Shown here: in pieces, positions 6,206 through 12,247 of the stretch
How the letters are laid out: the number at the start of each line of letters is the position of its first letter
Numbering within the stretch: position 1 is the first letter of the stretch
NCBI GenBank assembly: GCA_013287095.1
Contig: JABDEJ010000065.1
Coordinates: forward strand, 1 to 12,247
Reading direction: 5' to 3'
DNA: 12,247 bases
DNA from: Bacteroidota bacterium
Lineage (GTDB): Bacteria; Bacteroidota; Bacteroidia; CAILMK01
Notes under the pieces: model-generated
Databases searched by the model: none
Told to the model about the DNA's origin: nothing
The model's input: the letters and a program-made list of their open reading frames with translations, nothing else
Translations under genes and position numbers: made by a program

Positions 6206-7579
6206 TTATACCTCTAAACTGTTTTCAATTAAAAGCCTTGAATCCTCTATGAGTTTTTTTCGTTCATTTTTTAGTGCAAAAGCTTTTTCAGTGAGGGTAA
6301 TAATTTTTACTTGATCTTTTAAAATTGGGATGCTAAAATCTCCTATCCTATCTTCTCTTAGATGGGGAATTGTTGATGCGACAACAGTTCTTTGAATAGC
6401 TTGATAGCCTCCAACTTCTTTGGTTGATAAAGCAATAAATAGATAATATGGATTTATTTTGTCCTTCTTAGGAACAATTCGTAAAATTCCACTACCTAAT
6501 ATACATCTATCAAAAGCTGTTGTCATAGCTACCATGCCAATTTTACCGTCCTTAGTAAATAATATTTCTTCTTTATCGACATTTTGGGTAATTTCCTTAA
6601 AGATAGACTTCTCTATAAAAAAATCCGGATAGGAATCTAAATCATAATTGATTAAATCGGAAGTTCTTATAAAAGGCACATCACCTTCCTTTCTATCTAA
6701 GTAACTTTTGTAGTTTACCGAACCCACTTCATCTCCATTCTCAAAATCTACTAAATTGCTTAGAAATTCAACATGGTTGTTCTTAGCAATTTCATTTGTC
6801 GTTTTTGCGTAAAGCGGGAAATAAAAAGCTGGTGTCATCATATCTTCATGAGTAAATTGCTCATTGTTTGCAGCAAAGAACATTTCCTTTTTTATAGAGT
6901 CGAAATCCACATTCAATGATCTAAGAAATAGTGATTGAGCCTCCTTAATCAACATTAAGGATTGTATGTTTTTTTCTTCTGCTATTATGATATTCTTAGT
7001 AACTGTTTCTTCTATAGTTTTATTTTTAATAAAAATTTTTAAAGCTTTTATTTTGGGATAAGTCAGCAGTGGGTAGATATTGCCTGAGAACAAATTGTCG
7101 ATTTGAAATCTTACGATTTTAGAATTTAAAAAACACGAAAGATATTGTGGGGATGTTATTTTTGGATTTACCCTCATTCTAACAACATTCTGATTTATGT
7201 TTGCATTTTCAATGTTTGAATTAACTAATGCAGAAACACCAACGTAGTATCCGATGGTAGTAAAAAGAATATCCTCCTTTACTAATTTTGATCTTTTAAG
7301 AAGATTGTTTTTTTCATTACTGATGTAGAAACCGTCAAATTCATTGATGCTATACCTTTTAACGCAAGAGTTTTTTATAAATAGCGCCCCACTTTGTAAA
7401 AATTTTTGTCCAGCATGTTCTCCGTCTGTAAGTACCTCTAAAACGTCCTTATCTCCCAAACTAAAGGATGTGATATCTGTTCTTAATGAGAAGCTCCTAA
7501 TCTTCTGCTTAAATAAATAGAAGTTAGGGAAGATATTTGACTCCAAATCTTCATTCTTTATGCCAAATGATTTTATCAT
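6206..7579 (-). CDS. hsdS: Restriction-modification specificity (S) subunit
   Basis: This 457-residue protein has the two-fold layout of HsdS-like DNA specificity subunits. The first target-recognition domain is at about 1-185, the first spacer helix at about 186-225, the second recognition domain at about 250-420 (with DVPFIRTSDL and the end motif TVVASTIPHLREDRIGDFSIPI), and a C-terminal helix at 425-457. The closing pattern of a TRD (IPHLRxxxIxxxxIPI, and in the first half YPLLTYPKIKALKIFI) is typical of the family. It would bind a bipartite target and guide the nuclease-methylase. Its ATG overlaps the upstream stop by four bases (ATGA), so translation is coupled. The DNA is visibly richer in A and T than that of the flanking core genes, as is common in acquired systems. 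The recognised sequence cannot be deduced. Confidence 0.87.
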   Translation of the reverse strand: MIKSFGIKNEDLESNIFPNFYLFKQKIRSFSLRTDITSFSLGDKDVLEVLTDGEHAGQKFLQSGALFIKNSCVKRYSINEFDGFYISNEKNNLLKRSKLVKEDILFTTIGYYVGVSALVNSNIENANINQNVVRMRVNPKITSPQYLSCFLNSKIVRFQIDNLFSGNIYPLLTYPKIKALKIFIKNKTIEETVTKNIIIAEEKNIQSLMLIKEAQSLFLRSLNVDFDSIKKEMFFAANNEQFTHEDMMTPAFYFPLYAKTTNEIAKNNHVEFLSNLVDFENGDEVGSVNYKSYLDRKEGDVPFIRTSDLINYDLDSYPDFFIEKSIFKEITQNVDKEEILFTKDGKIGMVAMTTAFDRCILGSGILRIVPKKDKINPYYLFIALSTKEVGGYQAIQRTVVASTIPHLREDRIGDFSIPILKDQVKIITLTEKAFALKNERKKLIEDSRLLIENSLEV

Positions 7580-9393
7580 AAAACGAATTTTTCCGGCGAT
7601 TTTACAAATTCGAAATATTTATCTTTTACCAAGGAAACATCATCTTCATTAGTCAAATTACCTCGTCTATCGTGCCCACAGGTTTCACAAATAGCCATAA
7701 AGATATAGTGATCTTCGACCTTTGAACCCTCTTTTATTTTTTCTGCAATAAGAATCGAGGTTTTGGTTGAGGTATTTGGTTGAAATGTTTCAGAAGGGAC
7801 ATCTATTACAGCTAATATTTTTGTATTTCTTTTAAGGTATTCTCTTATGTATCCTAATTTATCATTGCCATATATGCCATCTGGCAGAACAATACCAAGT
7901 TTGCCGCCATACTTTAAAAGTTGCAAACATCTTTCAATAAAAAGTATTTGAGGTTCAACACCCGCTTTTTTGCCCTTGTTATTTAATTCACTTTGTAGTT
8001 CCCACTTTTTCGTCTTTTTTTCAAATTTCCATTTATGGCCTAGGTCAAATTGCTTGAGTATTTTTTCTTCTCTTATTGGGATTTTAGAGCCGAATGGTGG
8101 ATTTGTAAAGACAACATCAAATTTCCCTAAATCTATCTTGTCTTGACATTTGTGACTCCACTCTTTTACGTCTTCAAGGCTGTTTTCGCAAAAGACGCCT
8201 CCACGACCGTCCCCTATTATTGCCATATATGCTTTAGTTACCTTAGCAACAAAAGAATCCTTATCAATGCCTCTAAAATAAGTAGTTGCGACATATTGCT
8301 TTTCATCTTCAATTCTCTTTTTTGACCATCCAAGTTTTTTTGAATTTTCGTCAATCTTGCTCCAAACATGCCTTAGTGATTCAATAAGAAACCCCCCAGT
8401 ACCACATGCTGGATCAATAATCATAGTTTTTTCATTCGGATCGATTATGTCAACTATCATTTTGATCACATTACGTGGAGTAAAAAATTGGCCATCTTCA
8501 TCTTTCAATGCCTTACCAACAAAAACTTCAAAGGCATCTCCAATTACATCTCTTTCTGATTCAGTAATACATAGCTCTTGTATTTGGCCAACCGCAAAAG
8601 CTATTGAATCGGGGTCTAAAGTAATTGTGTCTTCTATTTCAAATACATCGTCAAACCTTGCCTTAACCTTGCCAAACAAGTCCTTAATCCTATCTGCAAC
8701 TACCTGTTTGTATTCATTTATACCAGCACGAAACATCACCTCTTCATTCATTCCAGTATATTGCTCGTCATATATTTTGCAAAATAGAAGGTTAATAATT
8801 TGTTTTGCTCTATTTCTTGTCGAAGTATCATCCTTTTTCATATTGCCATACAAATAATTGTTAATTACTTTAAAATGGCTTTTCAAATCTTTTGCGGGTT
8901 TTAAATCTTTCCGTTTATATTTGCCTATATCCTCTAGTCTCTGTCCTTTCCTAGGTATATTTGGTATTTCAATATAAATAATATCGCCGTCCTTTTTTAT
9001 TTTTTGAAAGTTGATTTGTTCTTCACCATTGAACCACACCCCCCATTGTATATTGCTACACATATCCATATAGAGTTTGAGTTGCTCCAAGCCGTCTTTT
9101 CTTGTTTTCTTTTTGCATTCAACAACTCCAATTAGGTCACTTTCCGCTCGACTTTTATTTTTAAAAACGGCTATATCAACGGGCCATTCTTTTTTTGTCT
9201 CATCTGATGGTGATTTACGGACAAAATATTGTGGCCTAGTTTGAATATCTTCTTTATTAAACTCATATTCATCAATTAGTCTTTTTGAGAAAACTTGAGT
9301 CGCTTCTACCTCCTCTGGTGTCGCTTTTATTTCATTGCCAGAGATATAATCAAATAAGTATCCTTCTTTTGGTTCCTTTTTTCCTGATATCAT
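7576..9393 (-). CDS. Nuclease-methylase fusion (PD-(D/E)XK + N6-adenine MTase), BcgI-like
   Basis: This is a 605-residue two-domain protein. Residues about 20-130 form an HsdR N-terminal-type (HSDR_N) nuclease domain: D73 in WPVDIAVF, then E92-C-K94 in VVECKKK, with E30 in the preceding helix. The HsdM-type helical region follows, then the methylase with motif I DPACGTGGF (D327-F335) and motif IV NPPF (N431-F434), which transfers methyl from S-adenosylmethionine to adenine N6. QFFTPRNVIKMIVD before motif I is also typical of HsdM. One chain carrying nuclease and methylase with a separate S subunit is the arrangement of BcgI (types IIB/IIG). No ATP-dependent HsdR is encoded here. The nuclease residues look intact. 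A type I methylase carrying an inactive nuclease-like extension is the alternative. Start: ATG at 9393; no closer alternative fits the domain. Confidence 0.87.
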   Translation of the reverse strand: MISGKKEPKEGYLFDYISGNEIKATPEEVEATQVFSKRLIDEYEFNKEDIQTRPQYFVRKSPSDETKKEWPVDIAVFKNKSRAESDLIGVVECKKKTRKDGLEQLKLYMDMCSNIQWGVWFNGEEQINFQKIKKDGDIIYIEIPNIPRKGQRLEDIGKYKRKDLKPAKDLKSHFKVINNYLYGNMKKDDTSTRNRAKQIINLLFCKIYDEQYTGMNEEVMFRAGINEYKQVVADRIKDLFGKVKARFDDVFEIEDTITLDPDSIAFAVGQIQELCITESERDVIGDAFEVFVGKALKDEDGQFFTPRNVIKMIVDIIDPNEKTMIIDPACGTGGFLIESLRHVWSKIDENSKKLGWSKKRIEDEKQYVATTYFRGIDKDSFVAKVTKAYMAIIGDGRGGVFCENSLEDVKEWSHKCQDKIDLGKFDVVFTNPPFGSKIPIREEKILKQFDLGHKWKFEKKTKKWELQSELNNKGKKAGVEPQILFIERCLQLLKYGGKLGIVLPDGIYGNDKLGYIREYLKRNTKILAVIDVPSETFQPNTSTKTSILIAEKIKEGSKVEDHYIFMAICETCGHDRRGNLTNEDDVSLVKDKYFEFVKSPEKFVL

Positions 9394-9536
9394 TATTTTG
9401 TCAAATAGTTAAGTTCGCTTTTCCTATGGGGTATATACAAGCTGGAGTCAGGCAATATATTTTGCCCAAATTTAAGGATTGAATGTTAGGAAAGTATCTT
9501 TGTGAGAAAAAATCCGCATATATTATTGGCTCTAAG

Positions 9537-9602
9537 CGCGCACTAAGTCTATAGCGAAGCAAATAACTTCGTGCGCGTAGAAATATACAGTCTTGGACTG
9601 TA
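9537..9602. repeat. Cluster of hairpins upstream of truncated thioredoxin
   Basis: CGCGCAC (9537-9543) pairs with GTGCGCG (9571-9577). Inside it CGAAG (9555-9559) can pair with CTTCG (9567-9571). A separate 7-bp hairpin follows, TACAGTC (9586-9592) with GACTGTA (9596-9602) and a 3-base loop. The 10-mer AAGTCTATAG at 9545-9554 recurs at 9870-9879, on the other side of the truncated thioredoxin gene. The rest of 9394-9627 shows no gene. Confidence 0.6.
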
Positions 9603-9627
9603 GTCAACCGTGAAAAACCCCTATGAT

Positions 9628-9856
9628 TCCCTAATTTTGTCCCATGACCCCCGAAGAATTTCAAAATACAGTTATCACCCCAAGTTTTACCAAACCTGTT
9701 CTGGTAGATTTTTGGGCAGATTGGTGTGACCCCTGCAAGATACTGGAACCTATCCTTGATGAACTGGCACTTGAAAGCCACGAATTCTGGAGCCTTGTAA
9801 AAATTGATACGGATGCCCCCCGTTCGCGCATGTTAAGCGTAGCGTCACTCGTGTGA
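9628..9856 (+). pseudogene. Truncated thioredoxin (partial duplicate of the gene at 11110)
   Basis: Bases 9628-9817 match 11094-11283 without gaps at about 89% identity, including the TAATTTTG promoter box (9632-9639) and the ATG at 9644. The product keeps residues 1-58 of thioredoxin with the active site WCDPC, then homology stops abruptly after GATGCC and 12 unrelated residues (PRSRMLSVASLV) lead to a TGA. The C-terminal half of the fold, with the cis-Pro, is missing, so it should not fold as a working thioredoxin. In the first 41 codons ten differences are synonymous and only one changes an amino acid, so this copy diverged under selection before it was broken. The break lies at a repeat-like sequence (GTTCGCGCATGTTAAGCG). 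Confidence 0.85.
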
Positions 9857-9868
9857 AAAGAATGGATA

Positions 9869-9884
9869 AAAGTCTATAGACTTT
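9869..9884. repeat. 16-bp palindrome AAAGTCTATAGACTTT
   Basis: This is a perfect palindrome in the short gap between the truncated thioredoxin and the 3' end of the dsRBD-like gene. It shares AAGTCTATAG with the hairpin cluster at 9545-9554, so the two may be parts of one dispersed repeat type. A terminator role is possible but no T-run follows. Confidence 0.6.
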
Positions 9885-9909
9885 CTACAAATCCCAATAA
9901 GTACCCCCC

Positions 9910-10209
9910 TCAATCCTCCGGTATCGCTTCCATGGCTTTTTCGGCGGCGAGTTTGGCGGCTTCGGCACCATTGGATGCGGACGCTGAAAACATGCCCCAT
10001 GGTGTGTTCCATTCTACGGTAGTTTCAGGGGCAAAAGGTGTTCCGGTACTCGTGTTTGTCCTTATTGCATTTTGGCCGTACCTCTTTTGGGTAAATTGTG
10101 CCAGTTCCACAACGGGGTTGTTTTTAGCGGCTATAACCTGTAGTTTTTTAAGGACCTGGTCTTGTTGTACCCGGCTAAGAGCCTTAAATAAATCAATGAT
10201 TTCCTGCAT
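9910..10209 (-). CDS. Small protein with a likely free-standing dsRNA-binding domain
   Basis: This encodes 99 residues. Residues 1-28 form a helical lead (EIIDLFKALSRVQQDQVLKKL). Residues 31-96 follow the alpha-beta-beta-beta-alpha plan of a double-stranded-RNA-binding domain: helix NPVVELAQFTQKRYG, strands around ETTVEW and GMFSASAS, then helix 2, NGAEAAKLAAEKAMEAI, which matches the usual (K)KxAKxxAAxxAL pattern. K86 corresponds to the conserved Lys before the AA pair, but the two preceding Lys positions are A/E, so RNA contact through that patch may be weaker. In bacteria this domain is normally fused to RNase III; no catalytic domain is present here. The gene lies 32 bases after the HEPN stop on the same strand and may belong to that operon. 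The fold call rests on pattern reading only. Confidence 0.6.
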   Translation of the reverse strand: MQEIIDLFKALSRVQQDQVLKKLQVIAAKNNPVVELAQFTQKRYGQNAIRTNTSTGTPFAPETTVEWNTPWGMFSASASNGAEAAKLAAEKAMEAIPED

Positions 10210-10241
10210 AATATTGTTCTTGATTATACACTGGCTTATGC

Positions 10242-10658
10242 TTATTCAGGTTCGGCTTGCCCGGTTTCAATAAATTGCTTGATACCAGCGCAAAAGGCTT
10301 TCATCTCTTCAAACATGGCTTGCACCTCATTTTCATCAAAGTCCTTTTCCATGTCGTAATCTCCTTTTGTTCTGGAGTTAAAGGCATTGTAAATCATTTG
10401 AAAATATTTCTGAGGCAATTTGCCGCTATGAACAAAAGTCTTATTGAACCAACCGATTATCTGGCCATGTTTAGATGAATTAAACTGATACTCAATACTC
10501 AGTGCGAGCAAGGCGTAAAACATTCCATAATATATCCTGTTCACTGCCGCTCTAAAACTGTGATTTTCTATCAATACATTTGCATCTACTATGGCTTCTG
10601 CTGCTCGTGCAAACCTGTGCGCTATTAATTCCGCTTTTTGGGTTTCAGTTAAGCTCAT
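10242..10658 (-). CDS. HEPN-domain protein, UPF0332 type (partner of MNT)
   Basis: This 138-residue helical protein matches the UPF0332 branch of HEPN proteins: RAAVNRIYYGMFYALLAL (36-53), the KHGQIIGWFNKTFV segment (63-76) and SRTKGDYDMEKDFDENEV (95-112). Together with the MNT nucleotidyltransferase just upstream it forms the common HEPN-MNT pair, seen as a toxin-antitoxin module in which the HEPN protein is the putative RNase toxin. The RX4-6H motif of active HEPN RNases is not present; in its place is R96-x3-D100-Y101-D102, as in many UPF0332 members. In HepT/MntA pairs the nucleotidyltransferase adds AMP to a Tyr near this motif, so Y101 is a candidate, by inference only. The ATG overlaps the MNT stop by 4 bases (ATGA). 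Confidence 0.82.
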   Translation of the reverse strand: MSLTETQKAELIAHRFARAAEAIVDANVLIENHSFRAAVNRIYYGMFYALLALSIEYQFNSSKHGQIIGWFNKTFVHSGKLPQKYFQMIYNAFNSRTKGDYDMEKDFDENEVQAMFEEMKAFCAGIKQFIETGQAEPE

Positions 10659-10975
10659 GCGTAAATCCCGCTTTTCACCGCATTGGCATAAATAGGTTGA
10701 TATCCCCTTATAGTTTTCAATTCTGCAAAAGAAATGATGTGAACATCAACCAGTATCCCGTATTTGAGGCAAATGTCAGCGCAAAGCGCATAAATATCAT
10801 GTTCATCCTGCCAGCTATAAGCAGTTTTCAGAATTACAAGGATATCATAATCAGAGTCCTCTGTTTCCTCGTTTCTTGCCTGCGAACCAAACAAGATCAA
10901 TTCTGAAACAGGGTAATATGCCTGAATATGATTCTTCAGGTCTTTTATGATTTCAAGTTTAAGTGGCTTTTCCAT
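10655..10975 (-). CDS. MNT-type minimal nucleotidyltransferase (antitoxin-like)
   Basis: This 106-residue polymerase-beta-fold nucleotidyltransferase has the GSx10DxD signature: G30-S31 in LFGSQAR, D42 and D44 in SDYDILV, with the third acidic residue D77 in ILVDVHIIS. In HEPN-MNT modules this protein neutralises the HEPN partner, in the studied MntA case by AMPylating it. The start is taken at the ATG at 10975 (MEKPLKLEIIKDL). An upstream in-frame ATG at 11014 would translate through a promoter-like box (10991-10998) and add 13 residues without family character. The gene is first in the leftward set with the HEPN and dsRBD-like genes, divergent from the intact thioredoxin. All catalytic acids are present, so the enzyme should be active. 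Confidence 0.85.
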   Translation of the reverse strand: MEKPLKLEIIKDLKNHIQAYYPVSELILFGSQARNEETEDSDYDILVILKTAYSWQDEHDIYALCADICLKYGILVDVHIISFAELKTIRGYQPIYANAVKSGIYA

Positions 10976-10990
10976 GACAATTCCTTGTTG

Positions 10991-10998
10991 CAAAAATA
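10991..10998 (-). promoter_or_regulatory. -7 promoter box (TATTTTTG) for the MNT-HEPN genes
   Basis: On the minus strand TATTTTTG fits TAnnTTTG and lies 15 bases before the MNT ATG at 10975, giving a short leader. It decides against the longer MNT start at 11014, which lies upstream of it. No strong -33 element is seen. Confidence 0.45.
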
Positions 10999-11097
10999 CA
11001 AAATGCAAGTGCAACAGGAAAATTCATTTTTCTTACTTCCGGGTTGCCATGTAGCTGCCATAAGAAATCAATACCATATAGTACCCTTAGAAATCCC

Positions 11098-11105
11098 TAA
11101 TTTTG
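11098..11105 (+). promoter_or_regulatory. -7 promoter box (TAATTTTG) abutting the thioredoxin start
   Basis: TAATTTTG fits TAnnTTTG and ends 4 bases before the ATG at 11110, so the transcript would begin at or near the start codon (leaderless). The same box is kept at the same spacing in the truncated copy (9632-9639), which diverged by about 11% overall. Confidence 0.5.
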
Positions 11106-11109
11106 CCCC

Positions 11110-11433
11110 ATGACCCCAGAAGAATTCCAGAATACAGTCATCAAACCAAGTTTTACCAAACCAGTCCTTGTAGATTTTTGGGCGGACTGGTGTGACCCGT
11201 GCAAGATACTGGAACCTATCCTTGATGAACTGTCAAAAGAAAACCACGATTCCTGGAGCCTTGTAAAAATTGATACGGATGCCAGCAAGGAAGTTGCAGC
11301 ACAATTTGATATTATGGGCGTCCCAGCCATCAGGATTTTCCATAACGGTGAGCTGATAGCCAAATACAACGGCCTCATGTGGAAAAAAGAGATGGGGAAA
11401 TGGATAGAAAGCCAATTAGGAATTAAGAATTAG
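11110..11433 (+). CDS. trxA: Thioredoxin, full length
   Basis: This 107-residue cytoplasmic thioredoxin is of normal length for the family. It has strand 1 (KPVLVDFWADW), the active site W-C-D-P-C at about 28-32 (Asp in the position usually Gly), KIDTDASKEVAAQFDIMGVPAI with the cis-Pro, and the closing helix (KKEMGKWIESQL). It reduces disulfides in target proteins using electrons from thioredoxin reductase. It stands alone with its own promoter box right before the ATG, divergent from the MNT-HEPN genes. The final residues LGIKN and the TAG stop are read from an AATTARG heptamer repeat. A broken copy of its first half lies 1466 bases upstream. Confidence 0.9.
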   Translation: MTPEEFQNTVIKPSFTKPVLVDFWADWCDPCKILEPILDELSKENHDSWSLVKIDTDASKEVAAQFDIMGVPAIRIFHNGELIAKYNGLMWKKEMGKWIESQLGIKN

Positions 11434-11448
11434 GAATTAAGAATTAAG
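11414..11448. repeat. Five tandem AATTARG heptamers
   Basis: AATTAGG, AATTAAG, AATTAGG, AATTAAG and AATTAAG run head to tail, beginning inside the thioredoxin gene and giving its stop codon. The unit length of seven matches the CTAACGC arrays elsewhere in the window. After it, 11449-11543 contains only a short palindrome (AGCAATTGCT, 11467-11476). Confidence 0.8.
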
Positions 11449-11543
11449 AACCCGAAGGCTCGCGATAGCAATTGCTTTGCAGGCCATAGCTTTAGCGGAG
11501 GCTGGGGCTGGCGCATGCCCTACTATCAAAAATCAGACTTTTT

Positions 11544-11647
11544 TGTCATTTCGACGATAGGAGAAATCTGATTAAAGCTCAGATTACAACAATGTTCTGG
11601 TGCGTCTCAATCAGATTTCTCGCTCCGTTCCTCCGCTCGAAAGGACA
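11544..11647. repeat. 104-bp inverted-repeat element (MITE-like)
   Basis: The ends are TGTCATTTCGA (11544-11554) and TCGAAAGGACA (11637-11647), inverted with one mismatch. Inner arms GAGAAATCTGATT (11561-11573) and AATCAGATTTCTC (11609-11621) are a perfect 13-bp inverted repeat. There is no coding capacity. It resembles the dispersed TGTCATTTCGA...GAGAAATCT sequences of Bacteroidota genomes; no target duplication was made out. Confidence 0.65.
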
Positions 11648-11653
11648 GAAACA

Positions 11654-11681
11654 AAAAGGGCAACCATTCGGTCACCCTTTT
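11654..11681 (-). terminator. Intrinsic terminator after the TonB receptor gene
   Basis: AAAAGGG and CCCTTTT arms with an inner ACC/GGT pairing form a hairpin about 40 bases past the receptor stop. On the minus strand a T-rich run (TTTTTGTTT) follows the stem. The plus strand is also followed by T-rich sequence (11678-11717), so it may work in both directions and also end the thioredoxin message. Confidence 0.65.
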
Positions 11682-11719
11682 AATCTTTCAATTTTTTAAT
11701 CTTTTAATTTTTCAATTCT

Positions 11720-12247
11720 CTATCCGATCGGAATCAATAATTTAAAGCTAAAATTCCGTCCCATGTTGTAAACGCCTACACGCGGAGGATTGGTACTGTA
11801 GTCAGCCGGATAATATTTAAAGCGGCTCATGTAATCCATGTACGCTACATTGGCGAGGTTGTCGCAGGATATATACAAGGAGCACATTTTATGGCCGTCT
11901 TTTGCGAGGATATCACTACCGACGCCTGCATTCAGCAAAGTATAACCAGCTGTGGGCGCGCGGCTGGCGAGATATTCGGCGGGACTTTCCGCAGTGGTCA
12001 ATCCTGTGTAAATGGCTGATTGTAAATAAATATCATCCTGTTCAAAAGAATGCAAAACACCGAACCTTACATAAGCATTATGCAATGTTTTGCTTAGTTT
12101 TTTTGCTGTAACTGTAACTGCTGCCTGCAACCTGGCTGGTGGCACAAAATTCAGATATTGAATAGAATCGGGGACATTTTGCAGCTTGGCATTTACCATA
12201 CTGTATGAGGTGTAAAAATCGAACCAACTGATGGAAGCCGGATGTAT
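11720..12247 (-). CDS. TonB-dependent receptor, C-terminal end (runs off right edge)
   Basis: The last 175 residues of an outer-membrane TonB-dependent receptor are present; the frame is open through base 12247, so the gene begins outside the window. It shows alternating beta-strand segments of the barrel: NAYVRFGVLHSF, the GYTLLNAGVGSDIL strand, the MCSLYISCDNLANVAYMDYMSRFKY region common to these receptors, and the final strand GVYNMGRNFSFKLLIPIG, which ends near the C-terminus as in this family. The NxxNxxYxDxxSR-like and NMGRNFSFKL motifs place it in the FecA/CirA-like class that imports iron chelates or similar substrates; the substrate cannot be inferred from this part. A terminator hairpin follows at about 40 bases. 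Confidence 0.87.
   Translation of the reverse strand: MHPASISWFDFYTSYSMVNAKLQNVPDSIQYLNFVPPARLQAAVTVTAKKLSKTLHNAYVRFGVLHSFEQDDIYLQSAIYTGLTTAESPAEYLASRAPTAGYTLLNAGVGSDILAKDGHKMCSLYISCDNLANVAYMDYMSRFKYYPADYSTNPPRVGVYNMGRNFSFKLLIPIG

Noticed and set aside
8357..8857. Long plus-strand frame of 166 codons
   Set aside because: It lies wholly inside the nuclease-methylase gene on the opposite strand, whose motifs are clear; it is a shadow frame.
10976..11014. Longer MNT start at 11014
   Set aside because: The extra 13 residues are read across a TATTTTTG promoter box and do not match the family N-terminus.

Overview
The window looks like chromosomal DNA from a Bacteroidota bacterium, most likely of the Chitinophagales/Sphingobacteriales type. 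Evidence: -7 promoter boxes of the TAnnTTTG type with no clear Shine-Dalgarno sites, a TlpA/ResA-like lipoprotein with a long N-terminal region, the C-terminus of a TonB-dependent receptor, and many short intergenic repeats. The level below phylum is an inference from protein style.

Region 1 (1-4854) is ordinary core gene content: a 5' part of xerD (leftward, cut by the window edge), a divergent pair formed by a thioredoxin-fold lipoprotein without its CxxC and an RluA-type pseudouridine synthase, then a leftward two-gene operon of a methionine-type aminotransferase and an omega-amidase-type nitrilase. The last two overlap by 13 bases and fit one pathway: transamination followed by removal of the amide of the resulting 2-oxo acid amide.

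Region 2 (about 4855-11093) is accessory DNA. It starts with a repeat-rich intergenic stretch. Next comes a pair of small genes, a GNAT-like fragment and a 59-residue lysine-rich protein, bracketed by two copies of a compound repeat. Then comes an AT-rich restriction-modification locus: a single polypeptide joining an HsdR-type PD-(D/E)XK nuclease domain to an N6-adenine methylase, followed by a two-TRD specificity subunit. No HsdR motor gene is present, so it resembles BcgI-like (type IIB/IIG) systems rather than classical type I. Beyond it are a truncated thioredoxin copy and a leftward set of three genes: a MNT nucleotidyltransferase, a UPF0332-type HEPN protein, and a small protein that looks like a free-standing double-stranded-RNA-binding domain.

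Region 3 (11094-12247) has an intact thioredoxin gene, of which the truncated copy at 9628-9817 is an 89% identical partial duplicate, an inverted-repeat (MITE-like) element, a terminator, and the C-terminal end of a TonB-dependent receptor read leftward and cut by the right edge.

Across the window a family of heptamer repeats (CTAACGC, AATTARG and relatives) sits at gene 3' ends and supplies the stop codons of at least three genes. The best candidates for something not well described are the MNT-HEPN-dsRBD trio, the repeat-bracketed GNAT-like pair, and the nuclease-methylase fusion system. All functional calls are by reading the sequence; no database search was possible.
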